A stretch of DNA of 64,000 nt from the NCBI GenBank assembly GCA_027488865.1, contig JAIYAU010000026.1, positions 1 through 64,000 of the forward strand, given 5' to 3'. The notes under the pieces are model-generated. The model was not told the DNA's origin. It worked only from the letters and a program-made list of their open reading frames with translations, and made no database searches. This DNA comes from Cytophagaceae bacterium. Its GTDB lineage: Bacteria > Bacteroidota > Bacteroidia > Cytophagales > UBA9547. The position numbers were made by a program, and so were the translations under genes. Within the stretch, counting starts at the first letter, position 1. Every line of letters begins with the position of its first letter. Of this stretch, positions 47,682 through 56,040 are shown one piece after another.

Positions 47682-48533
47682 TTAAACAAAGTTTATAGCA
47701 AAAGTACAAGTTACTTTTTCGTTAGTTACAAAAGTAGGCTCCCATCCATTGTTATTTAATATGACAACTACAGTGTTGGTTTCTAAATACACTTCAGGTA
47801 AGGTCAATGTATTAAGTGCGCCTCCTCCTCCTGGTACAACTCTATAATTTTGACCAACCCCGAATTGAAAGCCAAAATTATCATCTTTTGGACGATACTT
47901 AGGTTTTAAAAGCATGTTTAAAGTGATTGAGTTAGGAGTTGTTATTCCTCCTGCATCTGAGTCTACATTAACTGTTACTTTACCAGAGATTTGTATTACT
48001 CCATTTTTTTTAACCGCGGATAATCTAAGTAAGTCTATTGAAACTCCTGCTACTAAATTTATATCACAAATATTATTAGAGGCTTCATTTGATTGCTCAA
48101 TATAGTCACGTTGTAAATCATACACCACATCATTCCATACTCCAATTTCATTGCCAGTAGCATCGTCAGGCATCAAGACAATGGTTTTATCCCTCAGCCA
48201 AGACTTAACTGCATTGTCCGTAAAAGTCTTTAGTCCTGGTGATGTTATTATATAGAAACAACCTCGGTTTGCAGTGTTAAAGACAGCAGCAGTAATTTGA
48301 TAAATTTCTCCATTATAAAAAATAGAGCCAGAAGTACAGGTATAATCATTACCATCCTTTGTGGTAACGCATCCATGCAGCGCATAGATGGTATCCTCTA
48401 CATATCCCTCGATCAATGACTTAGCCAAAGAAGAGCCAATCTCCTTCGACATGTTATTGAGATGCTCAAAAGTAGCTTTATCTCCCAAAGCAGCCGAATT
48501 GGCTGCAATCGAACTAGTGTTTAAATCTTTCAT
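47682..48533 (-). CDS. Phage tail-fibre/appendage protein
   Basis: A 283-aa protein last in the structural gene run before the methylase. The N-terminus (SSIAANSAALGDKATFEHLNNMSKEIGSSLAKSLIEGYVED) is helical. The middle has the SGSIFYNGEIYQITAA pattern seen in Bacteroidota phage fibre proteins. The C-terminus is beta-rich with a Gly loop (VVPGGGGALNTLTLPEVYL). Its start overlaps the stop of the upstream gene by 4 nt (ATGA). By position it should be a distal tail component that contacts the host surface, or a fibre accessory protein. I cannot name a family. Confidence 0.7.
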   Translation of the reverse strand: MKDLNTSSIAANSAALGDKATFEHLNNMSKEIGSSLAKSLIEGYVEDTIYALHGCVTTKDGNDYTCTSGSIFYNGEIYQITAAVFNTANRGCFYIITSPGLKTFTDNAVKSWLRDKTIVLMPDDATGNEIGVWNDVVYDLQRDYIEQSNEASNNICDINLVAGVSIDLLRLSAVKKNGVIQISGKVTVNVDSDAGGITTPNSITLNMLLKPKYRPKDDNFGFQFGVGQNYRVVPGGGGALNTLTLPEVYLETNTVVVILNNNGWEPTFVTNEKVTCTFAINFV

Positions 48534-49195
48534 ATGTATGCTTGTATTTTATATTTAGTTCCGTACAATCTGTGTTGGTTTATTAGCGATCTTAATTGAT
48601 CTCTCTTGGCACTTGTATCTATCTGAGACAATTTATATTTTACTACAAAATCTGCGTCTTCAGCAAACCAGCTTTCGCCTATGTATGACTTTTGCTCTAG
48701 TTCCAATTCAGCTATCTCGCTGCTTTCCGATTCGTTTTCTCCAATTCGGAAAAAATAATCTTGGGTGTCAAGTTCCTCTATGTAAATGTCCGATTTGCCG
48801 TCTACTGGCTGCCTGAAGCTAGTGCCAAACCACCTGTTTAAAAGGTATTCAAAGATTAAAATCTGACTTGAATAATGTACACGCTCCTTTGCTCCTCTCC
48901 AATCGTTTAAAACCAAGAAGTATTTTTCAGGATTTGTAAAGGGAGTTTCATTCTCTAAGGTATCAGCCAATGTTTCATAAATTTTATTATCAAATCTTAC
49001 CTTCACACCCCTTAAGATTGCATCACCATTATATACTGGGATACTGGCATCCCCAGCTACATAAATCATGAGAACATCATTAAGCCATTGCAGTGGCTTT
49101 AACAAACTTGTAAGCCAAGCAATTCTTTTAGGCTTCCGCTTAAGTGGAGGCAAAAGCCTTTTAAGTTGTATAATGAAATCTATGTTATAATTCAT
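48530..49195 (-). CDS. Phage baseplate/tail protein of the Mu gp48 position
   Basis: A 221-aa protein. It begins with IDFIIQLKRLLPPLKRKPKRIAWLTSLLKPLQWLND, a pattern I associate with the protein encoded after baseplate protein J in Bacteroidota Mu-like prophages. The rest is mixed, with WRGAKERVHYSSQILIFEYLLNRWFG and a charged C-terminus. It overlaps the J-like gene upstream by 11 nt and the fibre gene downstream by 4 nt. It probably connects baseplate wedge and fibre. The assignment rests mostly on gene order. Confidence 0.65.
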   Translation of the reverse strand: MNYNIDFIIQLKRLLPPLKRKPKRIAWLTSLLKPLQWLNDVLMIYVAGDASIPVYNGDAILRGVKVRFDNKIYETLADTLENETPFTNPEKYFLVLNDWRGAKERVHYSSQILIFEYLLNRWFGTSFRQPVDGKSDIYIEELDTQDYFFRIGENESESSEIAELELEQKSYIGESWFAEDADFVVKYKLSQIDTSAKRDQLRSLINQHRLYGTKYKIQAYI

Positions 49196-50057
49196 TCGGC
49201 TCGTAGGTTATTGAAGATTCAATCGTTTGTCCAACTGTGTCTTCAAGTATAAAATAACCTGAGAAAGCAGGATAATTAAAATTATTGACACCTGTGGCCA
49301 AATTGTAGAATTTGGTGCGACTTGCGAATGCCGTGGAGCTTGAACGCCCGGCCATCTCAGTGCAATTAAAATCAATCACACCTTCAGTATTTTTTATGAC
49401 TGCGATAATGTCGGTGTAGGTAGCCTTTCCTCCAAAATTTTGCTGTTGGCTTAAAGTAGCGCAGTAGTTTTGCAATGCTAATTTTACTGAAGCTTTTATA
49501 TTTATAAATTGCCCATCATATTTTAGTAGACCTGCAACAAACAATCTATCAGGGTCATAAGAGTAGGCTATGATTTTTGTGCCTGCAAAGTGCATCCCCA
49601 AGTCTAAATAACTTTGCAGTGCAGCAAGCTCCTGACTTGTCAGCTTCTCAGGAACGGTTAAGCCTTTGGCAGTTTTTAACTCTACCAGTTTAGTAGCCCT
49701 CTCGACCAAGGCACATCTGGTAATGATTTTGTAATCTTTGTTTTCTGACTCATACAACACGGTGAAATTATCAGTTGATAAGTAAAACACCTGCAAAACA
49801 TCTGCATTGTATTGAAAATTGAAAACTTGAGCGATCAGCCAATTGGGAGAACCAACACCAGCTTTGGCAATTTTACCATCAATTTCGGTGGTGAAAAAAT
49901 CAAACATTTTTTCATGCATCCAAATGCAAGTGGCCGTGATTCTTGCCCACAATATGTATATACTTACAGATATTGGGCTGTTAAGCTGCGCAAGAACAGT
50001 TTGATTGTTCTTTTCCTCTATTATCTGAGCGTATATTTGTGATATTGATCTAGCCAC
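49185..50057 (-). CDS. Baseplate J-like wedge protein
   Basis: A 290-aa protein that starts at a GTG (no near ATG). The N-terminal ARSISQIYAQIIEEKNNQTVLAQLNSPISVSIYILWARITATCIWMHEKMFDFF resembles the opening of the Bacteroidota version of baseplate protein J/Mu gp47. The central part has the repeated NIKASVKLALQNYCATL / TYTDIIAVIKNTEGVIDF layout of J-type C-terminal domains. It should form the wedge ring of the contractile baseplate. A 27-nt gap separates it from a small gene upstream, and it overlaps the next gene by 11 nt. Confidence 0.7.
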   Translation of the reverse strand: MARSISQIYAQIIEEKNNQTVLAQLNSPISVSIYILWARITATCIWMHEKMFDFFTTEIDGKIAKAGVGSPNWLIAQVFNFQYNADVLQVFYLSTDNFTVLYESENKDYKIITRCALVERATKLVELKTAKGLTVPEKLTSQELAALQSYLDLGMHFAGTKIIAYSYDPDRLFVAGLLKYDGQFINIKASVKLALQNYCATLSQQQNFGGKATYTDIIAVIKNTEGVIDFNCTEMAGRSSSTAFASRTKFYNLATGVNNFNYPAFSGYFILEDTVGQTIESSITYEPNEL

Positions 50058-50083
50058 TTGATTTAAAATTTAATGTGTGTTAA

Positions 50084-50392
50084 TTAATTAAAGCCTTTGT
50101 TGTCGTCAACAAATTTGATCAACTCCTCAATCACTTGGTCACGAGGTTGGGTTGCAAACTTGTCATCCCATTGCTTAAAATCCAGCGCAGCGGTTTGATT
50201 AGGATTAGCTTGGCCTAATGGCAAACGAACCATTTGACCGAAACCTTTGATTTGGTTGCCTTCTTTGTCATGGCCTGTTACAGCCAGTAAAACAGTTGCA
50301 CGTTTTTGCGTTACTGAGTACTCTTGGAAACCTGCGAATGTCACATTACGAGTGACTCCCGTAACGTTTGGTATGTTTGAAATTGTTGTCAT
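50084..50392 (-). CDS. Small conserved phage structural protein
   Basis: A 102-aa protein lying between the fibre module and the baseplate J-like gene. It begins MTTISNIPNVTGVTRNVTFAGFQEYSVTQKRATVLLAV and contains a beta-hairpin-rich N-terminal half and a helical C-terminal half (DFKQWDDKFATQPRDQVIEELIKFVDDN). I do not recognise it. Composition and location point to a minor tail or baseplate component. Confidence 0.65.
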   Translation of the reverse strand: MTTISNIPNVTGVTRNVTFAGFQEYSVTQKRATVLLAVTGHDKEGNQIKGFGQMVRLPLGQANPNQTAALDFKQWDDKFATQPRDQVIEELIKFVDDNKGFN

Positions 50393-50416
50393 GTTTATTT
50401 ATTTAAGTTTACTCGT

Positions 50417-50701
50417 TTATAGAGATTTTATTTTTTCGTAAAGAGGTACAATTGAATTTATAATTTTATTTTCTTTTGATAGATAGTCCATTAACATGTT
50501 CATATATATACATTCATTTAAATTGAAATTTAATTCAATTTGGTCGTTGGGTGAATTTGTCTTGGCCTTAATTATTTTTTGTGTTATTGCCATTTTGCTT
50601 TTTATGTTACCATATGAGTCTGGCACAGAATCTATACTTTTAATAATAATATCAATTTGTTGTAGCTCCTCATTGGTAAAAACTATTTCTATTGTTTTCA
50701 T
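50417..50701 (-). CDS. Small phage protein of unknown function
   Basis: A 94-aa, Ile/Asn/Lys-rich, mostly helical protein (MKTIEIVFTNEELQQIDIIIKSIDSVPDSYG...). Its ATG overlaps the stop of the 469-aa fibre gene by 4 nt (ATGA), which supports translation. It has no signal peptide or membrane segment. Function unknown; it could be a fibre chaperone given its position directly after the fibre gene. Confidence 0.6.
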   Translation of the reverse strand: MKTIEIVFTNEELQQIDIIIKSIDSVPDSYGNIKSKMAITQKIIKAKTNSPNDQIELNFNLNECIYMNMLMDYLSKENKIINSIVPLYEKIKSL

Positions 50702-52107
50702 GACTCTAATTTTATTGTATAAACTGTATCGTTGTTTTTAAATTTTAGACCAGTCTGCGAATTGTCTTGTCTCCACAAACATCCATTGGGAATTAAACTT
50801 GTATTACCAGGGTTGCTAGTTAAGTCAAACCAAATTGGTATAACGTTATTACTTCCTCCAAGTGGCTGACCAAAATGTACAGAAGCATATCCTAAAACTC
50901 CTGTATTATCATATCCAAAATACACGTCTTGTACTACTGATAATCTGTTAATGCTTGTTCTTGATTTAGATAAAAAAAGCGTTCCGCCTCCAGAAATTGA
51001 AAAATTACCTGTACTTGAAACAGATGGTGATCCTGATGTATTTAATCTCAAGAAATCACTAGCATCTGCTTTTGCATTTAAAGCAGTTTGAAGTCCAGAA
51101 ATATTGCTAATACTATGAGAATGTGAGCTATTTGCTTTTGCATCTAAAGCAGATTGAAGTCCAGAAATGTCGCCAATACTATGAGTATGTGCGCTATTTG
51201 CTTTGGAGTCTAAAGCAGATTGAAGACCAGTAATATTACTAATGCTATGTGAATGTGAGCTATTTGCTTTACCATCTAAAGCAGATTGCAAATCACTTAA
51301 CCCTACGGCCACATAATCCTCAACCCATGACTTATTTATAAGGCTAAACTCAGTAAAATTTGCACTTAAATCTTGATTATATTTTAGACCTTCAAAACTA
51401 GAAGATTGTGAATAAATAGATATGTCATCAGGACTAATTTGAAAGCCCGTGTACTGAAACCCCTCCCTTATTGATAAACCTTCATCAGCCCTGATATAAG
51501 CAACGCTCTCATAGACATTGTCCCAAAACGTGACACCAACTCCTGTTTCAAATTCAATATTACCTGTCACACGCTGACCAGAATCGACACTAGTCCCTCT
51601 TCTAGAGACAACATATCTTGCAGGCACTAAAGAAGCTCCATCTGGTTCATCTGCAATTGCATCGTCCCAATTTGCATCAAACATTGTAATGCCTCTAAAA
51701 TTATTATTATTGCTTCTTAATTGAACATAATTACCATATATTTCAAAACCTGAATCGTAAACACCTTCCTTTAGATGAAATCCATCAAAACCGTGCAAAT
51801 AATTATATACTCCATTAGGACTGTCATAAAAGAAAAGTCTCACAAAATCATCTCCATCGTTTTCTTTAAATAAAAGAGAGCCACTAATAGCGCGAGGATC
51901 AATATCATTAGGGTCAACATTAACAACGTTTCCAGTATATTTTATATAGCTATTCTCTATCTCATTTAATAATGAAGACAAATCTATGTATTCTATAATA
52001 GATGCTAATTCTACCTTTCTTGTGCCTGCTGCTTGCTCAATTATAAACAAGTCATTGTCTTGCAATGCAGATGCAACTGGTAATTCTGGTATTTTTTTCT
52101 TAGCCAT
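50698..52107 (-). CDS. Tail-fibre protein with tandem H-x-H repeats
   Basis: A 469-aa protein. The N-terminus (MAKKKIPELPVASALQDNDLFIIEQ) is the usual start of Bacteroidota prophage tail fibres. Residues ~270-350 hold three and a half 22-residue repeats of the form LQSALDxKANSSHSHSISNI, whose HSH/HTH motifs resemble metal-binding or knob repeats of trimeric fibres. The C-terminal ~110 residues are a beta-rich tip domain (DVYFGYDNTGVLGYASVHF ... CLWRQDNSQTGLKF). It should be the main host-recognition fibre. It sits directly after the LysM-like baseplate gene. Confidence 0.8.
   Translation of the reverse strand: MAKKKIPELPVASALQDNDLFIIEQAAGTRKVELASIIEYIDLSSLLNEIENSYIKYTGNVVNVDPNDIDPRAISGSLLFKENDGDDFVRLFFYDSPNGVYNYLHGFDGFHLKEGVYDSGFEIYGNYVQLRSNNNNFRGITMFDANWDDAIADEPDGASLVPARYVVSRRGTSVDSGQRVTGNIEFETGVGVTFWDNVYESVAYIRADEGLSIREGFQYTGFQISPDDISIYSQSSSFEGLKYNQDLSANFTEFSLINKSWVEDYVAVGLSDLQSALDGKANSSHSHSISNITGLQSALDSKANSAHTHSIGDISGLQSALDAKANSSHSHSISNISGLQTALNAKADASDFLRLNTSGSPSVSSTGNFSISGGGTLFLSKSRTSINRLSVVQDVYFGYDNTGVLGYASVHFGQPLGGSNNVIPIWFDLTSNPGNTSLIPNGCLWRQDNSQTGLKFKNNDTVYTIKLES
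51070..51291 (-). repeat. 66-bp tandem repeats inside the tail-fibre gene
   Basis: Three full 66-bp units (51226-51291, 51160-51225, 51094-51159) and a partial fourth encode the 22-residue LQSALD-KANSSHSHSISN repeats. Unit boundaries were set from the leucine codons at 51291 and 51225. Near-identical DNA could allow unit number to vary by recombination. Confidence 0.85.
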
Positions 52108-52627
52108 TTATTTCTAGATTTTCTTCTAAGTTTGTTACTATAAAATCTCCTAATTCAGTTAATAAGAAGGAATCAATTTGTTCTTTCTCATTATGCGTAT
52201 TAACCCTCTTTTTATTCTTTTTAAAGTAGGTTTTAAAAGGGTTTAAAACACTGTTTTGATTTATGTTCAATTCCTGACCAGCTTTTAAAAACCCATTTAC
52301 ATCAACTATTTCATTGTTAATAAGCAAATCAAAAAAGGCTTCTACATCACCATACTCCTGAATGGTAACATCAAACAAGCTTTGGCCATCTGCCACAATC
52401 AACTTAGTATTGTCGATTACCTGTACAGCAGCTATCTCAGTTTTAAATTTACTTACTACCTTTTTTGATGAATCAATCAAAAACGATTGACTTCCATCAA
52501 TGTCAGCGTTGATATCATTTATGCCATTGTCTACCAATAAATCAAAAAAAGCCTCCATGTCACCGTATTGAGAAACGGTGACATCAATCAAAGATTGACC
52601 AGGACTATTTTTAAAATTATTCAACAT
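52100..52627 (-). CDS. LysM-like duplicated tail protein
   Basis: About 175 aa from the ATG at 52627 (a TTG lies one codon upstream). It consists of two homologous modules of ~80 residues: GQSLIDVTVSQYGDMEAFFDLLVDNGINDINADI and GQSLFDVTIQEYGDVEAFFDLLINNEIVDVNGFL. These look like LysM-type folds, in which the first strand, QYGD helix and second strand order is conserved. LysM-like domains occur in baseplate linker proteins of contractile tails, such as the gp53 family. An internal duplication is clear. It overlaps the gp25-like gene by 11 nt. Confidence 0.7.
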   Translation of the reverse strand: MLNNFKNSPGQSLIDVTVSQYGDMEAFFDLLVDNGINDINADIDGSQSFLIDSSKKVVSKFKTEIAAVQVIDNTKLIVADGQSLFDVTIQEYGDVEAFFDLLINNEIVDVNGFLKAGQELNINQNSVLNPFKTYFKKNKKRVNTHNEKEQIDSFLLTELGDFIVTNLEENLEING

Positions 52628-52922
52628 CAAATGTTAAGTTTTTTATACCTTGATTTAAATCAAGGTTACTAATTTTCATGCCTTCCATTTCTTCAATCTG
52701 TGTTCGCAGTTCGCGCTCAAACTGGTCTTCCAATCCTGCATCAGGAGCATTTAAATACCTTACAACTCCAAGCCCAGTCAAAGGACTATGTTTGTAATCC
52801 CCAGGCATTGCTTCCATAATGTCTTGGCAATGCTGCTGGGTTGATTCTCCAAATTGAAAATCACCGTTTTCAATTAGGTCATCTCCTTCATCATCTTGCA
52901 AAATGTCGTTACGAATTGCCAT
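52617..52922 (-). CDS. Baseplate wedge protein, gp25/W-like (Mu gp46 position)
   Basis: A 101-aa protein. It opens MAIRNDILQDDEGDDLIENGDFQFGESTQQHCQDIMEAMPGDYKHSPLTGLGV, a form typical of the small gp25-like wedge protein in Bacteroidota Mu-like prophages. It then has an amphipathic helix (EDQFERELRTQIEEMEGM) and ends ISNLDLNQGIKNLTFDVE. Its position between the spike gene and other baseplate genes supports the call. It overlaps both neighbours by about 11-14 nt. Confidence 0.72.
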   Translation of the reverse strand: MAIRNDILQDDEGDDLIENGDFQFGESTQQHCQDIMEAMPGDYKHSPLTGLGVVRYLNAPDAGLEDQFERELRTQIEEMEGMKISNLDLNQGIKNLTFDVE

Positions 52923-53457
52923 GCTTTACACTTGTGTTTTCAATTTGTGCTCTTGCAGTATTTGCGCCAAACGCACCAACAACAAAAGAAGGTGGTGAAG
53001 TTTGAGTTCCTGTCTCTGAGTGTGTATGTAGGTTGTAAAATTGTACCAAGTCTCTTAATTTTTCTTCAATCAAATTCAATTGATTGGTTAACTCTGGCAC
53101 CTTTACCAACCCTCCAAACCCATCTCCATTTAATTTTATTAAGCTCCCATTTACCAGCACATCCCCTTGAGCTTTTACCACCACCTTGGCAACCTCACTT
53201 ACTGAAGCAATAAAACATTGATCTTTAAGATCATTGATAAAACCTAATAGGACAACACTTTCAAGCTTTGGCACAAATAAACTTTTAGTATTTTTATTGG
53301 CTATGGTAGCTGTTAATCTTGCTATTAACATCATTTTGTTATCATTAAGCTCTACCTCACAAGTTTCCTTTTCTTCATCAACACTTTTGACAGTGGCAGT
53401 CTTAAAGGCTGTTACGAGGTGTTTTTTTACAAGCTCCCAAACCAGTTCCTCTATCAT
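52909..53457 (-). CDS. Baseplate spike protein, gpV/Mu gp45-like
   Basis: A 182-aa protein. Residues ~1-90 form an OB-fold-like beta domain (CEVELNDNKMMLIARL, FVPKLESVVLLGFINDLKDQCFIA). Residues ~90-120 form a short beta-prism repeat (VVVKAQGDVLVNGSLIKLNG). The C-terminal portion contains FYNLHTHSETGTQTSPP, a HxH-type metal site often found near the spike apex. It should be the trimeric membrane-piercing tip. It overlaps the hub gene by 4 nt. Confidence 0.75.
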   Translation of the reverse strand: MIEELVWELVKKHLVTAFKTATVKSVDEEKETCEVELNDNKMMLIARLTATIANKNTKSLFVPKLESVVLLGFINDLKDQCFIASVSEVAKVVVKAQGDVLVNGSLIKLNGDGFGGLVKVPELTNQLNLIEEKLRDLVQFYNLHTHSETGTQTSPPSFVVGAFGANTARAQIENTSVKHGNS

Positions 53458-54425
53458 AGTTTTCTACCAATGGTACAAATACGCCTAAAGCCTTGTTTTC
53501 CAAATACCACCTCAATGGCATCAATTAAGTACTTGCCTTTGCGCTCAGGGAACAGATTGTCACGCAGGGTTACAGAATCCCCTTCGTGTAGAAATGGCTG
53601 CCCAAAGCCTGTAACTGTTCCTGCGTACCCATGATAATTAAATCGCTTTAATTCTTGTTGAGCATACACCTTTAGTTCACTTTCGTTTAACTCAGAGAAA
53701 TTGAGCGTTCTTATATCACCTTCAGCATCTTGGCTAGGAATCCAAACGGTCAAAACTTTGCCATCAGGCAAATGGGAGATGGCTTTAACTTTTAACTTAT
53801 TGTCATCAGCAGTTTTGTATTCCAGTTGATTTTCAGCTACGTTTTTCTGAAAGTCATATACATAATTAGTAGTGGATGGTACAAGATCAAACGGAAAGCC
53901 ACTATAAAGAACTTTCCCTTTAAAAAAGAAAGTAAGGCCATAAGACCTTTTTATTTCTGCGAGTACTTGCGCTGCACTTACATCGTTGCCAATTTGAAAG
54001 CTGCCAAGGTTAATATTTTCATCTGTATAGATTACTTCATAACCTGAACACACATAACTTACCACATCTTTTAAGGTAGCTTTTGCCCAGCTTTTTGGAT
54101 TTAGTACCCTTTTTTTAAGTTGGTACATTTCATCCTCACACTGCAATACAATCGGTATACTCAAATCTAAGCTTCTTACATAGCCTGTAAATTCGGTTTG
54201 GTTGTCACCATCATAACCAAGTTGAATCGCTACCCGATCGCCTCGCTTTAACCTGTCAGACACATTAGTAGTCTGATCTGGAAACTTGAGTGATTTAGGT
54301 AGCTCAATCGTAGCTGTAGAAGTCATCTCATTGATCGACCGCCTTACAACCACCTCTGAAACAGCATCCTTAAAAATGATGTTGGCAATACTTATATATG
54401 AGCTTAATACAAACATCCAGATCAT
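53454..54425 (-). CDS. Baseplate hub protein (gpD/Mu gp44-like)
   Basis: A 323-aa protein. It includes LKRGDRVAIQLGYDGDNQTEFTGYVRSLDLSIPIVLQCEDEMYQLKKRVL, the VgrG/gp27-like beta-barrel pattern of hub proteins, and ends FGQPFLHEGDSVTLRDNLFPERKGKYLIDAIEVVFGKQGFRRICTIGRKL. The hub joins the spike to the tail tube. It is flanked by a DUF6046-like gene upstream and the spike gene downstream, as in other contractile phages. Its start overlaps the upstream stop by 4 nt. Confidence 0.78.
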   Translation of the reverse strand: MIWMFVLSSYISIANIIFKDAVSEVVVRRSINEMTSTATIELPKSLKFPDQTTNVSDRLKRGDRVAIQLGYDGDNQTEFTGYVRSLDLSIPIVLQCEDEMYQLKKRVLNPKSWAKATLKDVVSYVCSGYEVIYTDENINLGSFQIGNDVSAAQVLAEIKRSYGLTFFFKGKVLYSGFPFDLVPSTTNYVYDFQKNVAENQLEYKTADDNKLKVKAISHLPDGKVLTVWIPSQDAEGDIRTLNFSELNESELKVYAQQELKRFNYHGYAGTVTGFGQPFLHEGDSVTLRDNLFPERKGKYLIDAIEVVFGKQGFRRICTIGRKL

Positions 54426-55075
54426 TGATTTTCTAAAATTATGAGTTCAATAGCCTTATGACTTCTTAATGTAAGTGTAAATGGTTGTGTGTCTTCATAT
54501 CCCTCTAGTTTTGGAACTGAAAGCCCTTTTACAACTACTTCTTTAATGCCATATAAATTGCATAGTCTGCTGTCAATTTTTAGCCTTGCATTTTCCTTAA
54601 AAGCCCTGTATAGTTCTTTAAGCTGCTCTTCAGGATAAATGCCCGTTCCATCAAAAAGCAAACCCACTAGATTTAATTCAACAGGACTGCTACCAATGTA
54701 CTCAACAACTTCGTCACCTCCCTGAAGAGGCGTTTCTAAAATGTTCTTACCAAAATCAAAGTTTAGCAAAGGGTCATTTGGAAACGTGTAATTAACCCCA
54801 TCTTCAAATCCTGAAAGGGTGATAGTGTCAAAGTAAAATCCGCCATAAGGATTTCTGCGTTTCTTTTTTGGGTCAGTTTTAAAAGCTTCACCTTTGTACT
54901 TTCTTAAAGGTGAATTGTTGATAGCTTGGTTTATGACCTCAGCAGTAAGAGCCTTACCAGCTTTTTGGCCTGCTTCTTTTACAACATTAATACCACCAAA
55001 TTTACTATTAGATGCCCCATTGCTTAACAAGGCATCTAACCGTTTATTTAGTTCTATTTTATACTTGTCCGCCAA
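54422..55075 (-). CDS. DUF6046-like tail/baseplate protein
   Basis: A 217-aa protein that appears to use a TTG start at 55075, since a stop lies upstream in frame with no ATG between. The basic N-terminal region (~1-75) ends in KKKRRNPYGGFYFD. The rest is beta-rich, with FEDGVNYTFPNDPLLNF, VELNLVGLLFDGTGIYPEEQLKELYRAF and a C-terminal FTLTLRSHKAIELIIL. It resembles the family named DUF6046 in Bacteroidota Mu-like phages, probably the counterpart of Mu gp43. The trans-frame chaperone extension ends inside its first codons. A tape-measure gene would normally precede it and is missing. Confidence 0.68.
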   Translation of the reverse strand: MADKYKIELNKRLDALLSNGASNSKFGGINVVKEAGQKAGKALTAEVINQAINNSPLRKYKGEAFKTDPKKKRRNPYGGFYFDTITLSGFEDGVNYTFPNDPLLNFDFGKNILETPLQGGDEVVEYIGSSPVELNLVGLLFDGTGIYPEEQLKELYRAFKENARLKIDSRLCNLYGIKEVVVKGLSVPKLEGYEDTQPFTLTLRSHKAIELIILENQ

Positions 55076-55588
55076 TCTTAATGAATCCTTTATCCGCTAG
55101 AAATTGTACTTGTCTCCACTTTAAACACCACTCTTCTAATGGTAAATTTTCTGGAAACGGAATGTGCAAGAAATGAGTAATTAAAGCGTTGTGTTCGTTT
55201 ATCCAACCTATATCAGTTGGATACTCCGCTAAAAATTTACTAACTCGGCCTCCACCCCTGAAATCCAGATTTCAACAATTTTGCTACCAGCAGCAAGCGT
55301 TAAAGCTGAGTCTTCTTTTATTTCATTGTCACCATCCACCCAGCAATGTTTTACCAATATATCGCATAGCTTATGCATGTTTTTTTCTAAGAATGGCATA
55401 GCCAGACTCAATACTTTCGGGGAAGGTTTTTCAAAGATTCCTACAAACACTCTGTCTTTTACCTTCTCGTGTTTTACAGAGATTGCTTCAGCATTTGGCA
55501 ATCCTAGTACATCCCTACCTTTTGCTTCTATCACCCTTTTCATGTCATCCAATGACATGTTTTTAGGGGTTTTAATATCTTTTGACAT
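55059..55588 (-). CDS. Tail assembly chaperone with -1 frameshift extension
   Basis: The zero frame (55588 to 55229) encodes 119 aa, MSKDIKTPKNMSLDDMKRVIEAKG... ending VEAELVNF. The last codons read GTA AAT TTT TAG, containing the canonical slippery heptamer A AAT TTT (55238-55232) immediately before the stop. Shifting by -1 opens a further ~57 codons, starting LAEYPTDIGWINEHNALIT and continuing with WCLKWRQVQFLADKGFI, to a TAA at 55059-55061. Contractile and siphophage tails commonly make two chaperone forms this way (as in P2 E/E' and lambda G/GT), which help the tube assemble on the tape measure. It lies after the tube gene, as expected. Confidence 0.85.
55232..55238 (-). promoter_or_regulatory. 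-1 ribosomal frameshift slippery site
   Basis: On the minus strand A AAT TTT matches the X XXY YYZ consensus (AAA, TTT, T) in the correct frame. It is followed directly by the zero-frame stop TAG. I did not check for a stimulatory downstream pseudoknot. Confidence 0.8.
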
Positions 55589-55612
55589 ATCTTTTAACCT
55601 TTTAAAAGGCTT

Positions 55613-56038
55613 TTAAACATTTACAACATTGTATTTAATCCCAAGTACTAATAATTCTAGATCACTGGCTAAGTCCATCCCTTCAACGTTTCTTCTTAAT
55701 CCTGTAAACTTGCAGGTTATGACATCGTTGAGAATTCCATTGTCTTCGTTGAGGAAAGTGACGATAATGTTAAATGGCTTGATTTTTTTAATATCACCAT
55801 CAATACCTTCAATAGATTGAAGGTTTTTAATCTCATCCATCCCTAATGTATAGGTGCCAAAGTAAGTTTTCTTACCTTCTGAATAGCCAATGACCTCATT
55901 AGAACCTCCATGATTAACTTGGTTTTCTTGCGTGTCACCATATTCTATTTTTTTCCAGTTAGTGACTATAGCTCCGAGCATGGTTATCTCAGCGTCACCC
56001 TGGTCATACATTTTTCTATTTGCATTTACAACGCTCAT
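55613..56038 (-). CDS. Phage tail tube protein
   Basis: A 141-aa protein with the layout of contractile tail tube subunits: MSVVNANRKMYDQGDAEITMLGAIVTNWKKIEYGD at the start, a TYFGTYTLGMDEIKNLQ segment, and long beta strands ending DLELLVLGIKYNVVNV. It lies 2 nt after the sheath gene and before the chaperone gene, the standard order. It should polymerise into the rigid inner tube. Confidence 0.75.
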   Translation of the reverse strand: MSVVNANRKMYDQGDAEITMLGAIVTNWKKIEYGDTQENQVNHGGSNEVIGYSEGKKTYFGTYTLGMDEIKNLQSIEGIDGDIKKIKPFNIIVTFLNEDNGILNDVITCKFTGLRRNVEGMDLASDLELLVLGIKYNVVNV

Positions 56039-56040
56039 TA

